Shown here piece by piece: positions 6,998-12,914 of a stretch of DNA of 12,914 nucleotides. The notes under the pieces were generated by a model that did no database searches, was not told where the DNA came from, and worked only from the letters and a program-made list of their open reading frames with translations. Origin of the DNA: Spongospora subterranea (Eukaryota; Endomyxa; Phytomyxea; Plasmodiophorida; Plasmodiophoridae); contig OUQQ01000581.1 of the NCBI GenBank assembly GCA_900404475.1, forward strand, positions 1 through 12,914, written 5' to 3'. Positions within the stretch are counted from its first letter, which is position 1. Each line of letters starts with the position of its first letter. The translations under genes were made by a program, and so were the position numbers.

Positions 6998-7440
6998 CTA
7001 TCCGCTGACTTGAACCACATCAAGGCATTCGGCTGTGAGGCATTCGTCGAAATACTCAAGGAAAAGGGCAACAAGGCGAAGCGCAATGCTCCACATGGGC
7101 GTCAGTGAACACCATAAGAGTTCGATAATTCTCAATATGACACATGGCGAGTTGAAGTTTCTGGCAATGCAACGCTGCATGCATAGTCTTGTGGAACCGG
7201 GGTCAGCATCATCTGGCTGCTTGTTACGCCTTCGCCCTGAGCTGCCACAACATCTAGAAAGCGACTTAAAAACTCTACCCGCCAGAAAATTCCAATGTCG
7301 AAGCAGACCGTCTGGAACGAGTGCCACTCCTCCAGACGGAACGTGAGATGGTCAAAGCCATGATCACCCTCATGGTGGACCCGATCATGGCTCTAGCATC
7401 AGTGGCACCTGCGATTGTCTGTTGAAGGGCGACGCCGCTT
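6998..7440 (+). pseudogene. Copia integrase C-terminal fragment, inverted relative to the main copy
   Basis: The plus strand reads DLNHIKAFGCEAFVEILKEK at about 7008-7065, the copia box L-x-H-L/I-R-x-F-G-C-x-A with FGCEA at 7028-7042, then a frame change to GVSEHHKSSIILNM and LKFLAMQ near 7150. This corresponds to the flGY and V-x-F region after it. Frames then continue without recognisable motifs (TEREMVKAMITLMVD) to about 7440. It is homologous to minus-strand 6365-6230, so the two form diverged inverted repeats. It is inactive. Confidence 0.75.
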
Positions 7441-8408
7441 GAAGTATATTTTTATTGGCGCGGTTCACATATGCATCGTGATTTCCAAGACCTTGCGCGC
7501 GATTCGATCCTGAGTTAGCGAGCGCATGATCGATTGCTGATCTATTAATTTGGGAATACTAGGAATTTGTTCAAGTGATTTCGTATTACCCGTTTATTCG
7601 GATAATATGCATATATCAGCTGGGTTGATTGGTTTGATCAAGAAACCTGATTCTTGCGCATGATTTAAACCATGTCCAAACCGTTTCAAAAACGAGGCGG
7701 CGGATTCATCGACGTCGACGTCTAGGGCAATTATGGAACAACCGGAAACAAAGAGGATCTACCACCGATCTAAACAATTTCAATTGTTAAACTTTGCCAA
7801 GCAAAGAATAGAATTACAACACCAATAACTCGATTATACCAAGAAATCCGGAACGCAGCCGCTTATTTGCCCGAACACCAATGACGAACCTTCAAACAAT
7901 GGAGGTTATTAAAGATCATTGTAGGACACACAACTTGATCTTGACATGAAATATTAGATGCGCATTCGTGTATTGCCAGGGTGTTTTCCGTTACGTGGGC
8001 CTTTGTAGTGTGATTGCGTTTCATCTCTGGAGTCTGGGCTGTATAACGTTGCACCTGAAGTCCTCAGGCCGGGGCTGTGGGAACTCTGACACCGCACTCA
8101 CTTTATACTCTCTCCTGCGTTACCGTTGCCGGAAACATCGACTGGAAAACGTTTCATGATGGATTTATATCCAACGCAGGGCCATCTTGTCCACAAATCA
8201 ACAGAGGGCCGAGACATCTGCAAGAAAATTTGGGTGGATTGCTCCGATCACCATAATGTGATGGAGTACTAATTAGCCGGTCAAATGGGTTGAGGACATG
8301 AAACTGAAACCGGAATCGTCGAAATATCCGAGATATTAGGGGATGACTTGAGAAAAAATCTTGACGCTATGTGCCAAAACAATCATATTGGTCTTTTCAC
8401 TTCGCATA
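7441..8408. other. No convincing gene
   Basis: About 970 bp of AT-richer sequence. Two tiny ATG frames follow each other on the plus strand, 7672-7725 (MSKPFQKRGGGFIDVDV) and one starting MEQPETKRIYHRSK at about 7733. A Pro/Arg-containing frame (SIIPRNPERSRLFARTPM near 7830) runs shortly after. They might be decayed exons, but none has support. The 3' end should contain the promoter of the lyase gene; I see no clear TATA or other element. Confidence 0.4.
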
Positions 8409-11237
8409 ATGACGTATTTATTGTGGATAGTGACATTTCTGGTTTTTTCGGAAGTTGAATCCGCATGCAAAATCGTCAACAGCACCGACGCATTCGTACA
8501 TCCCGGGATTTTACACACAGAAGACGACTTTGCGTTCGTTCGTGAGAAAATCCAGGCCGGTGCCTCCCCATGGCTGAGCGGATGGAATAAACTGGTCGCG
8601 AACAGCCACTCCAGCCTAACGTACAGCGCCAACCCCAAGGCCGCCGTCTACCGCGGCTACGACGGCAACGTCAGCCACGCCGAGAACTACGGGTCGATGA
8701 TGAACGACGCGGCCGCCGCCTATCAACTGGCGATTAGATGGAAATTATCAGGAGATAATCGTTATGCTAAACGGTGTGCCTATGTTCTTGACGCGTGGTC
8801 AACAACTTTACAGATTGTGAGTGGAAATAACGACCAATACCTGTTGATGGGTCTTCAGGGGTTCCAGTTCGCGACGGCTGGGGAAATTCTCTTGGGCTAT
8901 TCTGGGTGGAATTCGACCGCTCAGTCGAAGTTCAAGAACATGATGTTGACGTTATTCTATCCGGGCAACAAACGGTTTCTCAAAGAACATGTCAATCTAT
9001 CGCCAGTCTTGATCTACGCGAATTGGGATTTGTGCACCATCGCCTCGATCATGGCCATCGGAGTCCTGACCGATCGCCGTGACATCTTTGATGAAGGATT
9101 GACGTATTTCATGTCGGGGGTGGGGAATGGGATGATTGAGCGAACCATCTGGAAGATTTACGACGACGGGACTGGACAGCTTCAGGAATCCGGACGGGAT
9201 CAAGGCCACGCAACGCTGGTCGTTGCCTTGCTCGGGCAGATCTGTCAGACAGCGTATAATCAGGGCTGCGATATGTGGGAATACCAAGATAATCGTGTGC
9301 TAAAGGGCGCAGAATACACAGCCAAATACAACCTGGGCGAGAATGTCAACTACACGACGTATCAAAACCAGGACGTCACCCAGACCGTGATCTCGGCCGT
9401 TGGCCGTGGAACGATGCGCCCGAACTGGGAACTGATCTATAATCACTACGAAAACGTGAAGGGCATCCCGGCTCCATGGTCCAGGAAGTTTGCGGAAACC
9501 GTCAGGCCTGAAGGAGGAGGTGGTGATTACGGGCCAAATAGCGGCGGATTTGATCAACTCGGATTCGGGACCCTGATGTTCTCCAGAGATCCCTATAATC
9601 GACCAACATCCAAACGGTTAACGACAACTCCCACAAGTTCCAGTTCGCCATCCGCTTTGAGCCCTTCGACAACGGCGTCTTCTGCTGCGACAGCACCATC
9701 GAGCTCCTCCACGTTGTCAACTAGCCCAACGCCATCTTCAACGACTTCAAGCACACCTTCCGCGCTCTTAACTTTGGCAACAACCAGATCTTCCTCGGCT
9801 CCATCATCCCGAACGCAATCCACTGTCACCCCGTCAACTCCTTCACATGCGTTATCCTCATTTGGGCCAACGACGTCACCAACGAACTCAACAGGCGCCA
9901 AGTCGTATGGAAAATCATCTTCCAGTGCACCGTCGGCGTCCGGGCCTGCCTCAAGCTTTCTAGTTTCGGCATCGTCCACTTTGGCCGCCACAGCATCGCC
10001 GACTACGTCACGATCGAACTCGACATCCTCTCCAGGTTCTCCGTCGTTCGGTTCCGCGTCATCGTCCAGCGGTCCTGCGTCGTCCAATTCTTCGTCCATC
10101 GGTTTGACATCCCCAACTTCCATGTCGTCAACAGTTTCTTCTCGAACAACTCGACGGGCTGCAACGTCAAAGGCAAATACATCAACACAGTTTCAAACAA
10201 ATTCACAGAACTTTCAATTCCGAATTTTTTCGTTCAGATCACGGGCGTTTTTTACTGGTTTAAGTCACGATTTGCCCAAAGTCTTCGCGGTTATTGACTG
10301 TTTAAACGCTTTCTGGCGTGGTCTCATTCGAACACTTGCAGGTTTCCTCCGACTTGAGAAGCACTACTTTATTGAATCGGTAAGCGACACTGTTTTCTGT
10401 CAATCACGAACAAACAATAATTGTTGTCGCAGGTCACTTTCGAAGGCAAATCCGATTGGCGGAACCTTCACGGCCTGGCGTGTCAGGCTCGTGGTCGACC
10501 ACCCGTTTCTTACCGATGCAGGTTCAGAGGAGGCGCGTCTATCAACGATTCTGAGATCAGAGCTGGAAGTCGACCCGGAACGAATTGCATTGATCGCGGT
10601 CAAGAACGATAGCAACGCCACAAGCGTCTCGTTCGTGATCCTGCCCCAGGTGTTCGCCGACGATCTCGAGGGGTCCGATATCGCATTGCTGTTTCGCGGC
10701 AGAATGCAGAACTCAACGGACCCGATTCGATCATCGGAATCGATTCTCATCTATGCGCATAAACCGCCAGTTCCGGTCGTCATCGAACCGGTTCTAGTTC
10801 GACTGTGCTCAGAATACGTTATTGTTCCCGATTTGATCACGAAATGTGAAGAAAGTTCGTCGGAGTCGATGATGTCTCAAGTTTTCGATATGGTCTCAAC
10901 AAAGACGACCCCCGTGACCATCGGCGGCTTCATCCTGTTCAGCGCGGTGGCCGTTGCGCTGTGTATTTCCGGGCGGCGGCTGCTGGAAAAACGTCACGCG
11001 CAGATGAACAAGCACATGCAGAACAGCATCAACATGGGCCCGACCACGGCCCCGTTCGAGAACGCGTCGAGCTACTTTGGCACCGGGTTGCCCATCACGG
11101 TTTCCGTCAATCACAACGACGGCAGTCGCCCATCGAATGTCCAGGGGTTGACGGAAAGGAATAGCGCCTTGTTCTGGTCGACGCCATTCAACGATCCCAG
11201 CACTGGTAGGCCATTTGACAATGTCCCTTCCCTCTAA
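8409..11237 (+). CDS. Secreted, membrane-anchored polysaccharide lyase (alginate-lyase superfamily), 942 aa
   Basis: The ATG at 8409 is chosen because upstream in-frame codons start only at a TTG and because it gives a classical signal peptide (MTYLLWIVTFLVFSEVESA, cleavage before Cys20). Residues about 21-397 form an alpha-toroid lyase domain like Pfam Alginate_lyase and PL5/PL38-type enzymes: GLQGFQFATAGEILL, YANWDLCTIASIMA (Asn205-Trp206) and QLQESGRDQGH (Arg263, His267), which are candidate catalytic or substrate residues, then RVLKGAEYTAKYNLG. Such enzymes cleave uronic-acid polysaccharides by beta-elimination. Residues about 398-590 are a Ser/Thr/Pro/Ala linker, likely O-glycosylated. 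Residues about 686-746 resemble an SEA-like fold (LRSELEVDPERIALIAV). One membrane span follows (about 834-853, GGFILFSAVAVALCIS), then a basic stop-transfer and an 88-residue cytosolic tail. The frame is intact throughout. Substrate is unknown; a cell-surface role is inferred. Confidence 0.8.
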   Translation: MTYLLWIVTFLVFSEVESACKIVNSTDAFVHPGILHTEDDFAFVREKIQAGASPWLSGWNKLVANSHSSLTYSANPKAAVYRGYDGNVSHAENYGSMMNDAAAAYQLAIRWKLSGDNRYAKRCAYVLDAWSTTLQIVSGNNDQYLLMGLQGFQFATAGEILLGYSGWNSTAQSKFKNMMLTLFYPGNKRFLKEHVNLSPVLIYANWDLCTIASIMAIGVLTDRRDIFDEGLTYFMSGVGNGMIERTIWKIYDDGTGQLQESGRDQGHATLVVALLGQICQTAYNQGCDMWEYQDNRVLKGAEYTAKYNLGENVNYTTYQNQDVTQTVISAVGRGTMRPNWELIYNHYENVKGIPAPWSRKFAETVRPEGGGGDYGPNSGGFDQLGFGTLMFSRDPYNRPTSKRLTTTPTSSSSPSALSPSTTASSAATAPSSSSTLSTSPTPSSTTSSTPSALLTLATTRSSSAPSSRTQSTVTPSTPSHALSSFGPTTSPTNSTGAKSYGKSSSSAPSASGPASSFLVSASSTLAATASPTTSRSNSTSSPGSPSFGSASSSSGPASSNSSSIGLTSPTSMSSTVSSRTTRRAATSKANTSTQFQTNSQNFQFRIFSFRSRAFFTGLSHDLPKVFAVIDCLNAFWRGLIRTLAGFLRLEKHYFIESVSDTVFCQSRTNNNCCRRSLSKANPIGGTFTAWRVRLVVDHPFLTDAGSEEARLSTILRSELEVDPERIALIAVKNDSNATSVSFVILPQVFADDLEGSDIALLFRGRMQNSTDPIRSSESILIYAHKPPVPVVIEPVLVRLCSEYVIVPDLITKCEESSSESMMSQVFDMVSTKTTPVTIGGFILFSAVAVALCISGRRLLEKRHAQMNKHMQNSINMGPTTAPFENASSYFGTGLPITVSVNHNDGSRPSNVQGLTERNSALFWSTPFNDPSTGRPFDNVPSL
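9602..10190 (+). repeat. Ser/Thr-rich low-complexity coding segment
   Basis: This codes for residues about 398-593 of the lyase protein. Codons are overwhelmingly NCN (Ser, Thr, Pro, Ala), so the second codon base is almost always C. That bias opens the other reading frames: a +2 frame is open at 9725-10297 and an antisense frame at 9593-10123. It is a mucin-like linker of the kind that keeps a surface enzyme extended from the membrane. Confidence 0.8.
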
Positions 11238-11647
11238 TCCCCAACCGTATCTCAAATACACATATAACCGTCTTTCAATTGCACTTTTATTGTAACTACG
11301 CCCTCTCCTTTGTTGAATTGGGGCTGCGGTATCGGGCGACACGAACCCCCGGAGACCGAGGTTCGTGACGTCCATGGCGTTCAGACGAAAAACTGATTAA
11401 TAGCTTCTGCTCTATTCATTCATCTCCCGTAACTGGTTCGAGTTGGCGATGCGATACCAGAAAAGCACGAGCCACCGGGCGATGCGATTATCGCTGCTCA
11501 ATGAGGTCAATTGATGATGGCACTACTTTCGACCGGACGATCGTAATCACAGCATCAAGAGAAACCCGTCGGCGATTGAAGAATCGCCGTTCGCTGCCTT
11601 GAAACCATTTGCCCCGTATCGACTTTCTAGATTAAGCAAAGGAGCAT
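11238..11647. other. Intergenic stretch, no gene seen
   Basis: This is the 3' flank of the lyase gene. No AATAAA-type signal was seen close to the stop. A perfect small hairpin GGCGATT-GAAG-AATCGCC lies near 11571-11588, and GGCGATGCGAT recurs at about 11445 and 11479. Nothing else stands out. Confidence 0.4.
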
Positions 11648-11815
11648 GAAGGTAGTTGGTATGATAAAAGCTTACCAAGCCAACGATCCCTAGCTAATCT
11701 GGGAGGATGATTAGCCGCATTGAAACTGAGATAAGGTTCAGACTTCTACGGAAGGCAGCAGTGTAGAATATTGGACAATGAGCGCCAGCTTGATCCAGCA
11801 ATACTTCATGTGGGA
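11648..11815 (+). rRNA. Mitochondrial-type (bacterial-like) SSU rRNA fragment
   Basis: The sequence follows the 16S region around positions 250-390 of the E. coli numbering: GGTAGTTGGTATGATAAAAG, CTTACCAAGCCAACGATCC, GGATGATTAGCCGCATTG, ACTGAGATAAGGTTCAGAC, CTACGGAAGGCAGCAG, GAATATTGGACAATGAGCG and TTGATCCAGCAATACTTCAT. It is organelle- or bacterium-like rather than nuclear 18S. Scattered changes at normally conserved sites and truncation at both ends indicate a transferred fragment, most simply a nuclear insertion of mitochondrial DNA. A bacterial contaminant or symbiont source is less likely given the nuclear context. Confidence 0.85.
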
Positions 11816-11964
11816 TCAGAAGAATGAATAGAGAGTTGATTTTGATGTACGGAGCGATGGTCACAATGTATGGCGAGATGGTCACACAATTTGTGGCTCG
11901 GCTCACTTTTCTGCAGACTCGCTTCGACAAGCATGGTAAAATCTTTCTTCTTTTGTGTTATATT

Positions 11965-12196
11965 GATAATGCTTGCCTTAGGCGAACCCATTCTCTTTTG
12001 ACCTTGCAAATTGGCGTTTTGTTGCAACATGTTCAGTGCTGCTGAAAGCAATGGATACCTGGTCTTAAAACATAATATTTCCGTCATCCACACTCAACCG
12101 TATTGACGTCCGCGAAAGAGGAACAATGACTTCCCAACCCCGGCGTTCCCGTGATTCTGACTTTTCAATGCCACCGCGAAGAAAATTTGATTGAAA
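11965..12196 (-). pseudogene. Crinkler/RHS-like NTPase fragment, palindrome arm 1
   Basis: On the minus strand, after a lead similar to arm 2 (TTCTTCGCGGTGG then ATTGAAAA), adjacent frames give RITGTPG and then GVGKSLFLFRGRQYG, that is, a Walker A P-loop with a one-base slip inside it. The T-G-T-P-G-x-G-K-S-x-F-L-F form is characteristic of the P-loop in Crinkler and retrotransposon-hot-spot type NTPases, which are abundant in chytrids and oomycetes. A TGA follows, then VWMTEILCFKT. Only the P-loop neighbourhood is preserved. It shares about 80 percent identity with 12319-12545 in inverted orientation. Confidence 0.6.
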
Positions 12197-12318
12197 ACTA
12201 ACGGCGAGTGAAGCGGGAAGAGTTCAAACCGAAAATCTCTTGCTTCTGCAGGCGAATTGTGGTTTATGGAGGTGTGTCTCAGCGTGCGGTCCCCTGCCTA
12301 AATTTATTGGAGCAAGTA
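12197..12318 (+). rRNA. Nuclear 28S rRNA fragment (5' end, D1 region)
   Basis: ACTAACGGCGAGTGAAGCGG, GAAGAGTTCAAACCGAAAAT, GGCGAATTGTGGTTTATGG, AGGTGTGTCTCAGCGTGCGG and CCCCTGCCTAAATTTATTGG follow the start of eukaryotic LSU rRNA (the D1 region used for fungal barcoding). About 120 nt are present, with substitutions relative to typical sequences. Both ends stop where the two inverted NTPase fragments begin, so it occupies exactly the centre of the palindrome. Confidence 0.9.
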
Positions 12319-12545
12319 TTCAATCAATTATTGTTCGCGGTGGCCTTGAAAAAGTCATATTCACGGGAGCTGTTTCGGGGATTGGAAAGTCGTTGTTCCT
12401 CTTTCGCGGCCGTAAATACGGTTGATTGTGGATGACGGAATATTATGTTTAAAGACTACGCTTTCATCAGCACTGAACATGTTGCTGTAAAATGCATATT
12501 TGCAAGATCGAAAGAGAATGGGTGCTTCTAAAAGCAAAAAACTAT
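12319..12545 (+). pseudogene. Crinkler/RHS-like NTPase fragment, palindrome arm 2
   Basis: The plus strand reads IIVRGGLEKVIFTGAVSGIG and continues KSLFLFRGRKYG in one frame, so the P-loop is GAVSGIGKS, matching GxxxxGK[ST]. A TGA follows and then WMTEYYV. In Crinkler/RHS proteins a V-R-x-x-L segment precedes this P-loop in the same way. The Walker B region and the rest of the protein are missing. Relative to arm 1 it has a 9-10 bp deletion near 12455 and scattered substitutions, so the duplication is not recent. Function is lost in both copies. Confidence 0.6.
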
Positions 12546-12705
12546 CGTTAAACAGTAATATTTCCGTGCAAATTTTTCGAATGGAAGTCAGGGACACAGA
12601 ATCTAAAGCTTCGGGCAGCTGCCTGCCTGGTCCATTAACGGTGTAGTCGAAACGGGCGCGCTTGATTTAAATCTAGAATAATTCGGCTCAGAGGCTAACT
12701 TTTAG
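12546..12705. other. Short stretch without a gene; probable intron end
   Basis: No reading frame supported. The 3' end carries GGCTAACTTTTAG (to 12705), a CTAAC branch point followed directly by a TTTTAG acceptor, so at least the last part is probably intronic. Confidence 0.4.
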
Positions 12706-12879
12706 TTATATCTAAAGGTGGAACGATTTGAAGTTTTTGACAGGTTCGATGTCAAACCTTACAAACAGCCCACAAACAAGTGCAAATACACACATTATGC
12801 AACATACAAGCCTTATTTTGACGAAGATCAGCTGGATTACAGGAGAAAACATCAGTATTCTGAGGGCAGGTCAAGCTGA
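12706..12879 (+). CDS. Probable terminal exon of an unknown protein
   Basis: Directly after the branch-point/acceptor signal an open frame begins LYLKVERFEVFDRF and continues with DVKPYKQPTNKCKYTHYATY and then PYFDEDQLDYRRKHQ, ending at TGA 12877-12879. There is no in-frame ATG, so the start must lie in an upstream exon, for which no clear donor was found. The composition (Tyr, Lys, Asp and Arg in a regular mix) is protein-like and unlike the decayed neighbours. The Y-x-D-E-x-Q-L-x-Y-R-R-K pattern suggests a basic, possibly RNA-binding or ribosome-associated tail, but I do not recognise it and assign no function. Confidence 0.4.
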   Translation, partial: LYLKVERFEVFDRFDVKPYKQPTNKCKYTHYATYKPYFDEDQLDYRRKHQYSEGRSS

Positions 12880-12914
12880 AAAAACGTTCAGTCATGAAAT
12901 GGTCACCTTAAAAA

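Larger units (their letters stand above)
11965..12545. repeat. Large diverged inverted repeat around a 28S fragment
   Basis: The arms are 11965-12196 and 12319-12545, about 80 percent identical over roughly 200 bp, with a 122-bp spacer made entirely of 28S rRNA sequence. Matching landmarks include TTCCTCTTTCGCGG, GTGGATGACGGAA, CACTGAACATGTTGC and AAGAGAATGGGT in arm 2 and their complements in arm 1. Confidence 0.9.

Noticed and set aside
8361..8408. Upstream extension of the lyase frame
   Set aside because: It begins with TTG, not ATG. The ATG at 8409 gives a clean signal peptide.
9593..10123. Antisense 176-codon acidic ORF
   Set aside because: Mirror image of the same NCN bias, giving Glu/Asp/Val/Gly/Ala-rich sequence with no motif.
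9725..10297. A +2 reading frame of about 190 codons inside the lyase gene that looks like an ordinary hydrophobic protein
   Set aside because: Almost every codon ends in C because the main frame is Ser/Thr/Pro/Ala (NCN) codons. That composition alone removes stops and produces Phe/Ile/Val/Asn/Asp residues. It also has a TAG just upstream at 9722.
10380..10432. Candidate 53-nt intron in the lyase gene (GTAAGC to CGCAG)
   Set aside because: Removing it shifts the frame away from the clearly protein-like downstream part, while the unspliced frame stays open. Kept only as an uncertainty in the findings.
1..12914. CRISPR array, prokaryotic operon, riboswitch
   Set aside because: No regularly spaced repeats and no prokaryotic gene layout; introns and eukaryotic rRNA fragments point to a nuclear genome.

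Overview
The window looks like a repeat-rich, gene-poor piece of a eukaryotic nuclear genome, most likely an early-diverging (chytrid-like) fungus; that assignment is tentative. The evidence is short introns with GT..AG ends and a CTAAC branch site, nuclear-type 18S and 28S rRNA fragments plus a mitochondrial-type SSU rRNA fragment, Ty1/copia pol remnants, a Walker-A NTPase fragment of the Crinkler/RHS kind, and a Ser/Thr-rich secreted polysaccharide lyase of the type seen in fungi.

Layout. 1-800 holds two small minus-strand genes: a broken coiled-coil-like protein (19-293) and an intact single-pass membrane protein (489-722). 800-2900 is a scrambled region with a transposase-N-terminus-like gene (1582-2031, one 58-nt intron), an overlapping minus-strand acidic ORF (1836-2279), permuted inverted repeats, a foldback element and a 52-bp direct repeat. 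3120-4050 is a frameshifted DDE integrase-like pseudogene. 4640-6601 (minus) is a decayed copia pol (integrase, linker, RT, possible RNase H). 6698-6992 is an 18S rRNA V4-region fragment, followed at 6998-7440 by a second copia integrase fragment in the opposite orientation. 7440-8360 has no convincing gene. 8409-11237 is the one large intact gene: a secreted, membrane-anchored polysaccharide lyase. 11648-11815 is a mitochondrial-type SSU rRNA fragment. 11965-12545 is a palindrome whose arms are two diverged NTPase fragments and whose centre is a 28S rRNA D1 fragment. 12706-12879 looks like a terminal coding exon.

How it fits together. There is no operon logic. The large lyase gene is probably a functional host gene sitting among dead mobile elements. 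The most striking structural theme is that two rRNA shards sit between inverted copies of unrelated repeat families, once copia and once Crinkler/RHS-like, with a third shard of organellar type close by. All three shards are on the plus strand. This suggests a repeated capture or repair process, or an assembly or amplification artefact that needs excluding.
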